Assembly (NCBI GenBank): GCA_015501585.1
Contig: JADNRY010000020.1
Coordinates: 248,001-312,000 of the forward strand
Reading direction: 5' to 3'
Origin: Rhodocollybia butyracea
Taxonomy: Eukaryota > Basidiomycota > Agaricomycetes > Agaricales > Omphalotaceae
DNA: 64,000 bases
Positions 34,535 through 46,779 of the stretch are shown piece after piece (position 1 is the stretch's first letter; each line of letters begins with the position of its first letter). The position numbers and the translations under genes are program-made. Under the pieces are notes generated by a model. That model was not told the DNA's origin and did not search any database. It worked only from the letters and a program-made list of their open reading frames with translations.

Positions 34535-36480
34535 GCGCTTAGGCTTGTAGCCATATATTTTGACAATGTATATGCACTATACATACAATAAGAGGGTTAT
34601 ACGGAGCCCGAACATGATAACTGTAGCTAACACTTAGTATCTCAGTGATATAATTGTGACAATATGCCTACAAGTGTAGTCTGATACTAAACTAGTAAGG
34701 ATACTTGAGGTGCCCAGAGACATCAGCACTAGATTGTCAGTCTAGTTTCTACCCACCCCAATGCATACACAAATCTGCATACTTGGATGTCTTGAAGTGG
34801 GATGAGTACTGGTGGCGGCATTACCCAGGGAAGGCATCAGAAGGGGAATGCAATCCCCATACTGCGCTAGCGGAAAGATGGACACCGGAGGGTAAGATCT
34901 ACAATCGCCTTACAGACCAGAAGGAAGATCTTAACATGTTACAATGACTAGTCGGGTTGTGATGCGGCACAGCTGCTAGATGATTAAGCTAGGTGAATTT
35001 GATATTTGATTATCAGAAAGTTTGCAGAAAGTCCTACTGCAATAAACCCGACAATCTTATGGTGGATAGGACATTGCCAAGCTGCAGCTCTGATGGTACA
35101 AGAACTCTGAGCATTGTGCTAGTGCACATAACTCTGGGATTCTTGGTATCTACTCAAAGCTAGCGAAGTGAACTATTGCTGGGAAATATTATTATCTTAG
35201 GGGATTGAGCTGGTCTTGCTCAAAACCTACCAGACAACTTTGAGGATAGACATGCGGACATGTACCTGTGTGGAGCCATGAAACATCTGATGGAAGGAAT
35301 GGTTATTTGCGGTATGAGATTCTGCGAGGACCAGAATACATTAACCATTTTAATTTCTTTTACTTTGATACCCAAATTGGGACCATACCTAAATTGGGAC
35401 AGTTTTCTAGATAAATGTACAATATGTCCAGGCTAGAGTTTCCTTTCTTAAGCTAATTCCTCTCTTTCTTGAATTTCTATCTCACTCCATTTCTCTTCGA
35501 CTCTGTTTCATCTCTTTTTGTATTAAACTAGTAAAGACCCAGTATATAAGCATGATGTATTTATCTCATAAATCAAGTTATCTTGCCACCTCTCATAACC
35601 ACCCATTGTGACGAAAGTCAAAGGTCTCTTCACTGCCGGAGTCTGCTAGTTCCTCTTAATTCCCCCTGGTTTAAAAGTACTGAGTCAATCAAGAGTCAAT
35701 CAAACACGTAACTGGGCATTTGTTTAGGGTGCATATGGAGTCTAGCTTTCTCTTCAAAGTTAATATTATATTCTATCTTATAAAGTTTGGATTGGTTTAA
35801 TAAAAGCTTTGTAACAGCTTTTGTGCCTGCTTAAGATTGAGTTAGATCTTTTGCGTGAATCTAGTTGCTTCCTTAGAGGGGACAGCTTCTAGTAAGGAAT
35901 TATTTGGCTCCAGAGTGAGGGTTCCTTAGCTAGCTCTTAACAAGTATTAGTGAGCCACTAAGATTGTGGTATGAGTTCCTAGTGATTAGGTTCACTCACA
36001 GTTTTGTAGCTTGACCAGACTCTAGGTCAAGCTACAAAACTGTGAGTGAAAGAGTTTGGTCAGGGACGTTACAGCATTAAGCTAGCTGGAGCCAGAGTTT
36101 GCCCAGGAGTGTCCTAGTTGTGTTGTATTGGTTTTGGTTTTGGTTATCGTTGGACACACACACACACACAGCTATTTGGTTACTTGGGTTTTTGGTCGGA
36201 CATACATGCACAACTTAGACAATAGTCTACACTAGTTCAGTTCATAGAACTTACTAGACCTTGTCGACACTATGCTAGTTCAGTTGTTTCACTACATTGG
36301 CTGGTGTATCATCTTACATTTGATATCTTAACTTTCTTTGGGAATCTTTGACAATCCAGCCTTGCTCCCTTTAAATAAATTGATAGTCTGGTTAGGCGCA
36401 GTCTTGTATTTGTTAGGTTGTTTTCTAGCGCCTTTCACATACCAGTACAAACCAAGCCAATTAACGGTGGAGGCATTACA
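34535..36480 (+). repeat. A-repeat copy A1 (LTR-like)
   Basis: A dispersed repeat of about 1.9 kb with four copies in the window: A1 +, A2 -, A3 +, A4 - partial. Landmarks in order: CAATAAGAG-GTTATAC-GAGCCCGA near 34585; GAGGTGCCCAGAGA near 34707; TCTTGAAGTGGGAT near 34789; AGAGTTTCCTTTC near 35436; a TTTTTGTATTAAACT-AGTATATAAG promoter-like block near 35515; CCAGAGTGAGGGTTCC near 35910; GAGCCAGAGTTTGCC near 36090; and GGTTTTGGTTTTGGTTA near 36130. A CACACACA run lies at 36155. No meaningful open frame. The leader and TATA features suggest LTR-retrotransposon origin. Confidence 0.65.
35991..36050. repeat. Perfect 26-bp stem hairpin
   Basis: Arms 35991-36016 and 36025-36050 are exact complements around the 8-base loop AGACTCTA. 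Copy A3 has only one arm at the corresponding place (about 43580-43610), so the second arm is an addition specific to A1. Confidence 0.95.
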
Positions 36481-37129
36481 TTCTCCCCCACTAGATTAAC
36501 ATCTCAGATGTTACTCAAATAACTAATGTTGGAATATGGACTCCTAGTGATGGTGTATCACTAGAGGGCATTGAGTGTTGGCATAACACTCACAATCCAG
36601 CATTGATCCGGCAGTAAGCCTACTGTAAAACAGCAGTGTATAATAATAATTAATGCAGTGGGACTTTTATCCCACTACTTGCAATACTACAAGTCAAGTA
36701 AGTTGACTGTAATGCAGGCCAATGGTCCAAGGCATGTGACTGGCCTGGAATCATGTCAAGATGACCAGTTTTCAGGCCACTGACTTGATACAGGTTTTGT
36801 GCAGCTTGTGCCCATCCTGTTGCACTTGCATTGAAAATTTCTGCTTCAACCAATAGCGGTAATTGATCTAGTTTATACTGGTCTTTGAAATGCATTACAA
36901 AAGAACTGTAACAGCTAATGAACAATACTACACTAAAACAGACTATCAAATTTAGGAGCAAGGTTGAGTTGTCAGAGATTCCTCTGGGATAACAATAAAA
37001 TCGGATTAAGCTAGCTAACACAAACACCAGTACTGAGTATAAGGCTAGTGTTATGACTATATAGATTAAGCTCTGCAGACAGAGCTAGCTCAACTAAGTC
37101 AAAGTGTGAACATGTGTGTGTGTGTGTTA

Positions 37130-37814
37130 AAGATGTCCACAAGTCCAAGTGCCACCCAAGTATCCGCAGGTAGGAGTTGTGGGAATACTTGCAGGTATCA
37201 CTACCCACGGATCCAGGTATCTGTTTCCCACAGATCAAAGCGGGTCATGGGTACCACTTCAAAAAAATTAAGCTACTTGCAGGTACTTGCAAGAAGCCAA
37301 AAGCACCTTGTGGGAGGGCAAGGATATTTTTTTTCGCACAAATAAAGGCTGAAATATGCTCTCCTCTATGCAATAGACCTTGTTTGAGCAGCTCATATGT
37401 CCACCTAGCATGTAGCATGTTATAAGTGGCTATATGCACTATAGTACACTATGATGAATATAGTCTCTCTTTAGCTTCTAGACTTGTATCAGTCAAGGAC
37501 TACTGTTCTCTACCTACATCATGCTCTATTCTATGCACTAGGCACCTACTGAGTATCTCACACTCATACCTTGCATGTAGTAACCATTTCACTATTATTG
37601 TAAGTACTAAAATACTTGCAGATACTCACAAGTATCTTGTGAGTACCTGTGTTGGCTGGGATCTGCAAATACCCGCAAGTACTTGTGTTAAACTACCTGC
37701 GGATCCGGGTATCCGTTTCCCACGGATACATACGGGTCACGGGTAGCCCTTGAGGCCCACAAGTACCCATGCAACAGATCCGGGTACTACTTGACCCGGA
37801 CTTGTGGACATCTT
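37130..37814. mobile_element. MITE with 17-bp TIR and TA duplication
   Basis: Begins AAGATGTCCACAAGTCC and ends with its exact complement, flanked on both sides by TA (37128-37129 and 37815-37816). The interior repeats GGATCC-GGTATC-TTTCCCAC-like blocks and has no open frame of note. TA duplication suggests Tc1/mariner-type mobilisation. It landed inside the (GT)n tract of A2; GTGTGT resumes right after it. Confidence 0.85.
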
Positions 37815-38625
37815 TAGTGTGTGTGTGTGTGTGAAATGGGGATGCAAACAAACAAACAAAGAATACTCCCAGGCAAACTCTGGCTCTGGCTAGTTGTCAA
37901 ACTATGATGCTTTGAAACGCTCCTGGGCAAACTCTGGCTCCAGCTAGTGAATTACCATAAAGTCCCTAACCAAACTCTTGGTTAAGTTACTAAACTGAAG
38001 GTAATACCAAATTACCAGAAACTTGTCCCACACTCTTAGTGGCTCACTAACTTTTCAGCTAGCTAAGAACCCTCACTCTGGAGACAAATAATCCTTACTA
38101 GAAACTGTCCCCTCTAAGGAAGCAACTAGATTTAACTTGGTTATAATTACACATTTAAAGCCCTAACCAGAAACTCAAGTGGGCACAAAGCTCAGTGGCA
38201 AAGTATCAGTTCTCTATTAAAGTGGCTAGATGTCACAAGTCGGCAAAGCCAGCACTCCCTAACTTATAATGCTAGGTGAATACCCTAAGCTTATATAGAG
38301 AAGAGAGAGTTTAATACAAAAAGATACAAAACACACAGACTTTAAGAGAGAAACTGAGAGAGAGACAGAGAGAGGGCTAGGAAAGGAAACTCATCGCCAT
38401 AAAGGGTATATAGGATATGGTAAAAACTGTCCAAACTACTATGTATGTCCAAATCAGGTAGTAACTCATATATATTAAAAATAGAATATCTCAATTCCCT
38501 TGTAGATTGTAAGATCTGTAGTATTCTGGTAGGCTAGCCAATTCTAAGTATGAGGTTTGCCTTCCCTCTTTGAATATATCCCTGGGTGGTGCATCCGCTA
38601 GCTCTTATCCCACTTCAAGACATCC

Positions 38626-39474
38626 TGTTATGTTCATGCCTTTCCATCATTATTCCGAGATGTTCCGACTCATTCCGAGACTCTCCAAGACTCCCTTACC
38701 TTCTCTCACGGTCTCTCACGGCTCCGATAGTTCCCACGACCTCTGGCGGCTCCGAAACTCCATTCTCTATTTTATCCCTTCCGATATACCTTTGGACTTC
38801 ACAAATTCACTCCTACTTTGGCACTCACATTTCCGACGCCTTTATCAGCCATACCTTCGGCCCAATATATCGGCGGACTCTTTTGGTACTCATTACTTTC
38901 CCACGGCGGTCCGCAGTGCGCCGACATTCATCTCTTTTGTCTTTTCTACTCTATTGCTTATTGTTTTATCATTTGTATTGATTCCACCTCGTTCCGGCCT
39001 TGGCATTACCTTGGTCCGACTTTATTGTCTTTATTTAACAATTAGGTCACTTGTATATAAGCTAGGTACTTTGTACTATCGTTCCTCAGCAAAAAAATCA
39101 TGAGTTACACGAGTTACAAGCTATATCAGTTATTGCACACTTTTCCGAGCTTTTCTTAAGTCTTTCTTTGTTCCTTATTCTTGCTGTTCTGTCCGATACC
39201 GGCCGACTCGGCTTGGTCCTTACCTCGGACATATCTCGGACCATTCTCACGCCCATACCTCGGTCCGACCTCGGTGATTTCTCGCACATTACTTCCTTTC
39301 CTTCTGGGACAACCTTGGTGGTGTGTTGGGGGTGTTGCTAATAGCTTCACCGAAGTCCCACCGTTTCCTTGGCCTTGTAGTCTATTCCGGATATTATTTC
39401 CACGATCCTGATCTTGCCTTTCGGCCCTACGTCCGCTCCGCTTCCATTCCGGCCTAGGTTGCACAACCTTGTCA
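38626..39474 (+). mobile_element. Solo LTR, family X, copy 1
   Basis: 849 bp starting TGTTATGTTCATGCC and ending CAACCTTGTCA, flanked by the perfect 5-bp duplication CATCC (38621-38625 and 39475-39479). It contains TATATAAG near 39053 and a second copy occurs at 45188-45991. Removing it rejoins the A2 repeat exactly (GGATG / TCTTGAAGTGGGAT in A2 orientation). Small open frames inside are incidental. Confidence 0.9.
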
Positions 39475-39730
39475 CATCCCTTTTGTAGAGTGATAAGCTC
39501 CTGAGTAGAAACTAGGTTGACTAGCCTAGTGTTAACATCTCTGGGCACCTCAAGTATCCCTGCTAGCTTGGCTTCTGGCTACGCTCGTAGGTGTACTGTA
39601 ACAGCTAGCTAAGTATTATTGTTAAGATACTAAGCTTCTTCTACAACTATCATGCTTGGGCTCCATATAGTTCTCTTATTGCATTGTATAAACTACACAG
39701 TGTGTCAAAAAGTATAGTTACATGCCTAGG

Positions 39731-41634
39731 CACAAAAATTGTGTATTAGCAGGACAATGCCCCATGACAGGAAACTGCTCAGATACTTCCGAGAGTTGAA
39801 TTTTGGTAGTATACTTGAGATTTTCAAGTACTGCAATTGACTACTAAATTCTAACTGAGAATTTAATATAAGGAACTTCCTTGAAGTTCTGCTTGGTCTT
39901 CCCCACATCAGCATTTCTCCACAATTGTGATCCGGTATAATTGGCATCAATACATGCCAATCACGCCTCTTTATACAAATTTCGGGAGTATGTATAGACC
40001 CCCGAGTGCATGATGGAAACACCCAATTATACATGGTTATAGACGTTTATGGTCCCGATTCTCGTCCGATTATACCTTGCTTTATACCCGGTAATACCAG
40101 ATTATACATCCCCTTTATACTCATTAATACACGGTTATACATCCAATTTTTAGCTCATATACAGCTCATTACACAGTAAAAAGCTTGAAAAATCACATTG
40201 TTATTGCTTCAATACATTACAACTAGTACAATATAGGCTAAAACAGTGCTGCTACTGCTACGTGCCAGACAAACGGCAATGTGTTGTACTCCCCAGCGTT
40301 TGCAGTAAACACATGCCTTGGGCAGAAAGAGAAGCATCACTGAAGATCAAATCGGCGCATTAGTAAAAAGATATCGCGAATGGGACAGAAAGGACCGACC
40401 TGTAAGCCCAAGAGAATTGTCACTATGTACAAAAACATCTAGTTAGTAATTATCAGCAAACTGATGAGAAGTGACATACCTTAAACTTGAAGCCCAGTGA
40501 AATTTGAATTGTCAGTTTGTAGGAAAGTGTTGCATCAACCTCAAAATTTGGAGCGGAAAAATGGACCTATGTAAGCAAGAAATTGTGTCAGTACATATTT
40601 TGAGGCTCAGTGGAGCAGAGAAGTCCTAGACAACACATCACCTCAGTAAATACTGGACAAATCAAACGTGACATTGCTACGTACAACTGAGTTGCAACCC
40701 TATGTTGACCAGCGTATGGTACCTACAAACAAAAAAAAATGAGTCATGTTAGATTACTAGGAATAGGAAAAAAATCTGGCCAACCTTGAAAACAGCTAAT
40801 TCCAAGACTTGCTGCCACAGTCCTAAGGTTCGTAAGAAAGTAAGAAACTTAAAAAGACAAGAAGACAAAGACGAAGTCGGAGCTCAGACTGAGACAATCT
40901 AACACGTGAGGCTAGAACTGTACAGCTGTCACAAGGTCCTGAAGTGCCGGGCACCGGCCAAATTGACTTAAGGATTTTTTTGTTTTTGTTTTTTCAGTTG
41001 ATGTGTGGCATGGCGTATGCCCCAACTTCTAAAGATTTACTTACAGTATCGTCGCTCAGGTATGACTGAATCGGCGGCTGTACTCTTCGGTAAGAGGCAT
41101 GATTCAGAAGTTACCAGAAGTTACAGTAAGTACAGTGTAGTGTTTCATCAAGTTTGCTTACTTAGTTGCTAAGTATAATGAGGCATAATCAAGCATAATC
41201 TGCACGTATAATGCTGTATGAGGATCATACCCTGAGTATATTTGATTGATATTTCAGGGCGGCATGATCAAGTATAAATCAGCATTTTAATTACAATGAA
41301 TATGCAATTATACGCTTTATGATTGTGGAGAATTGCTGATGCACAGAAAGAGAAGGTAGAGGTGGGCACGAATGCACATTCAAGTGCATTTTTCATTTGT
41401 GACACAAGTATGGACACCCTCCGGAGCCATATTTGCACTTGAATGGATGCCTATACTCATGGCAAATGCACATTTGTGCACACAAATACCTTACACTCGC
41501 GAGTACAGCTATATGGATTAAATACATAATGTAATGCACAATATTTGTTGTAAGTATTAATATCTAATGAATACTACAGGTATTTGACTTACTTCTGGGG
41601 AGCTGGGGAAGGAAAAGAAGTCAACAAAAGAGCC

Positions 41635-41637
<3 letters not shown>
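39731..41637. other. AT-rich spacer
   Basis: No gene recognised. At 40050-40150 the motif TTATAC/ATTATAC recurs about eight times. Around 41190-41260 CATAATC and TATAATG motifs recur. Near 41370-41480 a short imperfect inverted repeat pairs GCACATTCAAGTGCA-like sequences. Confidence 0.35.
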
Positions 41638-41679
<42 letters not shown>

Positions 41680-41683
41680 AGCA

Positions 41684-41727
<44 letters not shown>

Positions 41728-41736
41728 TTTTTTTTT

Positions 41737-41777
<41 letters not shown>
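41638..41777. repeat. Poly(A) and poly(T) homopolymer block
   Basis: About 40 A (41638-41677), a short GAAGCACAA-like link, then about 90 T with three interruptions. It could be two facing poly(A) tails of retroelements or an assembly or sequencing artefact. Confidence 0.9.
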
Positions 41778-41780
<3 letters not shown>

Positions 41781-41926
41781 AGTGCTTCCTATAATATAAG
41801 AGATGACGCTCGATTCTAAAAGCATGTTTTGGTCATGTTGTATTGTGCAATTTTTATATTCGCATATTGAAACAAAAGATAAAACAATGTAATATAAACA
41901 GAACATTAAAAAAAAAATCAACAGTT

Positions 41927-42150
41927 CCAGAGCCTATAAGGTTCCGCAAGTGGTATCAAGTATAGGTCACATGGCCTTGTGGGACTTTATATAAAGTCCC
42001 GCAACTTTGTTATCATTCCGCATTATCCCCTGGCAAGTCATACAGAGCATAAATACTAACTGTAAGTGGAGTATATACATGTAACTATTACAATAAAATA
42101 ATCAAACAGGTTCCAGAGCCCTATAAAAAGGGTTCCGCAAGTGGGTATCA
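41927..42150. repeat. Direct repeat pair with a perfect palindrome between
   Basis: CCAGAGCC-TATAAG-GGTTCCGCAAGTGG-TATCAAGTATAG occurs at about 41927 and again at about 42112. Between them, 41981-42000 is a perfect 20-bp palindrome centred on TATATA (GGGACTTTAT and its complement). It might be the remains of an element end or hairpin. Confidence 0.7.
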
Positions 42151-42234
42151 AGTATAGTAAATAGTATTAATGTACTTGCAAATATACTTTGCATTTGAAA
42201 TGCCCATTCACACAAGTGTTATACTCGTTATTTG

Positions 42235-44060
42235 GCCTAAGGCATGTAACCGTACATTTTGACATTTTGTACATGTTATACAATGCAATAAGAGAGTTAT
42301 ACAGAGCCCGAGTGTGATAGCTGTTGCCGAGGCAAAGAACTTAACAATAATACTCAGTGAGCCGTGAAGGTACGCCTACAAGCGTAGCCTAGAGCCAAGC
42401 TAGCGAGGATACCTGGGCTGCCGGAGATGTAATGCTAGATTGTCAATCTAGTTATACCCAAGAGTGTATACTCTCTAAACTACAGGACATCTTGAAGCGG
42501 GATAAGTACTAAGCCAACACGTTACTTGAGGGAAGGAATTATGAGGGAAGGCATCCCTTGCACTAAGACCCCCAACAAGCTATGTTAAGATGTGGACTTT
42601 ACAGTCCGTAACAGTGGACCAGAACAATCCCGAGGAAACCATAGAGGTCTATTTTGCAGCACTGGTCGTAACTGTGAAGACGGTAGAAACATGCTTAGCA
42701 GTCCCACGGAAAGCTACGCACCGGGATAGCCTTGGCAAATCGAAATGTTTGATCTTAGAAATCATACATGGGAGGTCTTATCTGTTAAAGCCAACTATTG
42801 GGAATCACTTGTACAAACTCAGCGCAGTTGCTTGAGACTATCATAAGTGGTGTCGTTGGAAAGCTGGACAACAGGATTTCTTGAGAGAATGTTAAATTAC
42901 ACTCAGGATGGACAGAACTATCCGAGGAATAGAATGAAACTCATCCAAGGGAAAGCGGGAGGCAAGTGATCATGAAGCGTAAAGGTACTCCTGACCCCGG
43001 AGAATTGTGGAGTAATCGGAGAAACCTCGCTCGGATCAAAACATTTTAAAACTATGTTAATCTCATGAAATCATATTTTACCTCTGATATATATCCAAGA
43101 ATGGACTATTTCTTTATTGTGTGTACCATATATAGGCTGGAGTTTCCTTTCCAAGTCAGATTCCTCTGTTCCACTCTCTTTCCATCTCTCTCCGTCTATT
43201 TTTTGTATCAAACTCTCTCTACTCAGTATATAAGCCAGACATATTTATTCAATAAGACAAGTTTCTTGCCCTCAACTTGACTGCTAAGACCAGTGCTCCG
43301 TAGAACGTCCCCACAGGATCAGTAGCGTGATGCCTCCTGACTTGGTGATCTTTAGAAAGTAATCTAACTTCACGCACTTCGCAAAGCCCATTTATATCTT
43401 GATCGAATTTAAGTGTGTAGAGTTCCCTCAAACTTTAGATCAACTCAAATCTAGTCACTTCCTTAGAGGGGATGGTTTCTAGTAAGGGATTATTTGGCTC
43501 CAGAGTGAGGGTTCCTTAGTTGACTTCTTCACAAAGTTAGATGAGCCACTAAGATTGTGGTATGAGTTCCTAGTGATTAAGTTCACTCACAATATTGTAG
43601 CTTGGCTCAGAGTTTGGTTGAAGACTTTACAGCGTCACAGCAGCTAGTGCCAGAGTTTGCCTAGGGTTGTTGACAAACCTCAAGATTACTATTCTAGCTA
43701 GAGCCAGAGTTTGCCTAGGAGAATCTTAGTTTCATTGTATTGGTTTTGGTTTTGGTTAATTGATTTGGATATACACATCTGGTTCCCTTGTACACTTGTA
43801 CACCCAACTAGGCTTCTCTTGACTTAGTTCTAAGAGTTGTATAAGCTTATTTACCCATGTTAGCGCTACAGTCTTGAACCTGGAGCAGTCGCGTGCATAC
43901 ATCCAATATTATAAGACTTTCCCTTGGGGAATCTCTGACAACCTGCCCTTGCTCCCTTACATATTGATAGTCTGGTTAGGTGCGGTAGTGTTTTTGTTAG
44001 GTTGTTTTATAGCACCTTTCGCATACCTACATCTAAATACCCAAATATCATGGCACATGT
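42235..44060 (+). repeat. A-repeat copy A3
   Basis: Shares the full series of landmarks with A1: GTTATACAGAGCCCGA near 42297, AAGCTAGCGAGGATACCTG near 42397, TCTTGAAGCGGGAT near 42490, GGAGTTTCCTTTCC near 43139, CTCAGTATATAAGCC near 43219, and GGTTTTGGTTTTGGTTA near 43742. Divergence from A1 is marked, so it is an older copy. Confidence 0.6.
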
Positions 44061-44087
44061 GCACTGGTATTTGTGTATTGAATGGCA

Positions 44088-44915
44088 AGTAGGCTCAAGT
44101 ATACTTGTGCCCATATCTAAGAGAAGGTGCTACCTTCCTTTTAATGCAAATGGAATTTCTCTTGATGCTGTGCTTATAGGGCTGCTCAATTCCACTTGCC
44201 CTGTCACTCACAAGTGAAATCAAATGCAAGCTGATATGATGAGAAACAAGGCCCAGACCCAGCCCAATCCTGACATAATTAATGAGCTGTTTTAGGGAGG
44301 CGATGGAAGGGGGGTGGGCTGTTCTGAGGCAAGCAACCGGAGCTCTACCCTGTTATACCAGATGCAAGACCCTGTTGAGAATGGCACCTTGATTTCACTT
44401 GTGAGTGACTTGTGAGTGACATGGCGAGTGGAATTGAGCAGCCCTTATGCATAAATTGTGTACCAAGGATAGCATTGTATCTATCAACATTAATAATGTT
44501 GTGGTATACTTTATCATCTATATCTCCATAGGAGGTATGTACATTCATGCCAAAATTAAATTTGGCTTTACTACCTACAGTTCCCAGCTGTAGAGAATGT
44601 CAGTTGGCCAATTGGTGGACTTTGATGTTCACTAGATGAACAAAAGTGGGGCTTAGAGCCTTGATTGTGCAGCCAGGGTCAAATAGTGTGAACACTTTGA
44701 CTCCTATTTCAATGATTGCTGTCATAAGGCGGTGATTTTGGACTGGACCTTGGTCAGGTCTGATCATAAGTCTACTAGACTTACAAATGCCTTCACCCGT
44801 ATTGGGTTTAGGCTCTTTGTTAGGCATGTTAATAATACAATCAGTGCCATCCAGTTGTATCTGGTGGCTTTGAGGATTGAAGGACAAGAACATGTCATCA
44901 TTCCAGTCATTCTCT
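44088..44915 (-). pseudogene. Gypsy-type gag-protease fragment
   Basis: On the minus strand a retropepsin-like region is readable. It runs VFTLFDPGCTIKALSPTFVH, then (next frame) a VGSKAKFNFG-like strand, then NVDRYNAILGTQFMHK, the usual N-x-D-x-Y-D-x-I-L-G-T-P-F region of Ty3/gypsy proteases. After the inserted MITE (44178-44445) it continues as NSICIKRKVAPSL. The catalytic motif is D-P-G rather than D-S/T-G. Frame changes and the insertion show it is dead. The upstream gag piece ends at about 44900. Confidence 0.65.
44178..44445. mobile_element. MITE inserted in the protease relic
   Basis: 268 bp with terminal inverted repeats AGGGCTGCTCAATTCCACTT and onward (about 45 bp, imperfect), and a 3-bp duplication TAT on both sides (44175-44177 and 44446-44448). 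No coding. It splits the protease-like frame between GTQFMHK and the following strand. Confidence 0.85.
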
Positions 44916-45100
44916 AGGCATATGATAAATGATGTAGTAGGATATTTATCCTGCCACTTGTAATACTATCTGTCAACAAAGTCGAATGAGGCATGCAATA
45001 TGATAACATTATCTGATCAGTTCAGATTAAGGATGGACATGAGTCCAGTTCCTAATAGTTGACCTGCAGATTTGACATGTGGGAATACCTGTCTGACCTA

Positions 45101-46215
45101 AGAATGGACACGAGTCCAGGTCCTACTAACAGGTGACCTGTGGATTTGACACATGGGAATACCTGTCAGACTTGGATCCACTGGATCTGTTACATTCATG
45201 CCTTTCTGTCATTATTCCAAGATGTTCCGACCCATTCCAAGACTCTCCGAGACTCCCTTACCTTCTCTCACAGTCTCTCATGGCTTCAATAGTTCCCACA
45301 CCCTCTGGTGGCTCCAAAACTCCATTCTCTATTTTATCCCTTCCAATATACCTTTGGCTTCACAAATTCACTCTTACTTTGGCACTCACATTTCTGATGC
45401 CTTTATCGGCCATACCTTCGGCCCAATATATTGGCCAACTCTTTCGGTACTCATTACTTTCCCACGGGGGTCCGCAGTGCGCTGAAGTTCATCTCTTTTG
45501 TCTTTTCTACTCTATTGCTTATTGTTTTATCATTTCTATTGATTCCACCTGGTTCCGGCCTTGGCACTACCTTGGTCCAACTTTATTGTCTTTATTTAAC
45601 AATTAGGTCACTTGTATATAAGCTAGGTACTTTGTACTATTGTTCCTCAGCCAAAAGTCATGAGTAATCAAACTATACCAGTTATTGCACACTTTTCCAA
45701 GCTTTCCTTAAGTCTTTCTTTGTTCCTTATTCTCGCTGTTCTGTCCAATACCAGCCGACTCGGCTCGGTCCCTATCTCGGTCCAATCTCGGCAATTCCTT
45801 GCACTTTACTTCCTCTCCTTTTGGGACAACCTTGGTGGTGTGTTGGGGGTGTTGCTAATAGCTTCACCGAAGTCCCACCTTTTCCTTGGCCTTGTAGTCT
45901 ATTCCGGATATTATTCCCACGATCCTGATCTTGCCTTTCGGCCCTACATCCACTTCACTTCCATTCTGGCCTAGGTTGCACAACCTTGTCAGGATTTAGG
46001 TACCCATTCCCATGGGTCCAGGTCAGTCACAGGTCATCCTTTGGGTACTTCCAGACCTGATAAAGTACCATTTTAGTACAAATACCTGCTGATTGACCTG
46101 CATGACCCAGATCCGGCAGATCTAGGTACCTTTTTCCCACTGGTCTGGGTTGGTCACAGGTCAGGATTTTTTTCCACTGGTACCTGCGTGGCGGATCCAG
46201 ACTCGTGTCCATCTC
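45101..46215. mobile_element. Inner MITE, same family
   Basis: TIRs AGAATGGACACGAGTCC and the complement of GAGATGGACACGAGTC, bounded by TA (45099-45100 and 46216-46217). It lies inside the outer MITE and is itself split by a solo LTR. Net length is about 306 bp. Confidence 0.7.
45188..45991 (+). mobile_element. Solo LTR, family X, copy 2
   Basis: 804 bp, TGTTACATTCATGCC to CAACCTTGTCA, clearly homologous to 38626-39474 but lacking about 45 bp near 45790. The flanks GGATC / GGATT form a 5-bp target duplication with one mismatch. It sits in the inner MITE. Confidence 0.85.
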
Positions 46216-46779
46216 TAGTCTGATCTGGATCCACATCCAGGTACCTGTTTCCACAGGTCCGGGTCAGTCACAGGTCATCCTTTGGGGACTTCCAGACCTT
46301 GTAAAGTACTGTTTTAGTACCAATAGTACCTGCAGATTGACCTGCATGACCCGGATCCGGCGGATCCTGGTACCTGTTTCCCACGGGTCCAGGTCAGTCA
46401 TGGGTCAGGATTATTTTCCGCTGGTACCCGCGCAGCAGACCTGGGTTGTCCAGGACCCAGACTCGTATCCATCTCTAGTTCAGATTCTGAACTGATAATC
46501 TACTTAGACTAATATTAGTTTGGATTGTGATGTCAAAAGCTGTGGTGCAGGCGAAGTGGGGCATCAATTTCAATATTAAAGATTTAGTCTGATATGCCAT
46601 TATCAGGTGCCTTAATGATGTCATTAATATTGGAACTGATAATCAGTGCCGATAGTAACTTATGACACATTGGTTACTGGTCAGATGATAAGTAGAGAAT
46701 TTTGGCAAAAGTTGCCACATTTTTCTACTAGTCACCTGACTTAACTTTCATTGGCATTATCTGATTCAAATGCTAGCTG

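Larger units (their letters stand above)
36860..39730 (-). repeat. A-repeat copy A2, interrupted
   Basis: Reverse-complement copy of A1. It runs from about 36860 to 38620 and resumes at about 39480 to 39730. The gap is a solo LTR (38626-39474), and a 685-bp MITE (37130-37814) sits in its GT-repeat tract. Together with A1 it forms a large inverted repeat with a centre of about 400 bp (36480-36860). Confidence 0.65.
45030..46475. mobile_element. Outer MITE of a three-layer nest
   Basis: TIRs AGGATGGACATGAGTC (left) and the complement of GAGATGGATACGAGTC (right), bounded by TA (45028-45029 and 46476-46477). A wider flanking direct repeat AGTTCAGATT is also present. Without its inserts it would be about 330 bp. 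The TIR is related to that of the MITE at 37130-37814, as are interior TTTCCCAC-GGTCC-GGTCA blocks. Confidence 0.7.

Noticed and set aside
38570..39103. Open frames of 130-177 codons in the solo LTR
   Set aside because: They lie in LTR sequence with defined ends and target duplication; the second LTR copy has frames of different lengths at the same place.
41584..41921. Frames of poly-Lys, poly-Phe and mixed type
   Set aside because: Translation of the A and T homopolymers.
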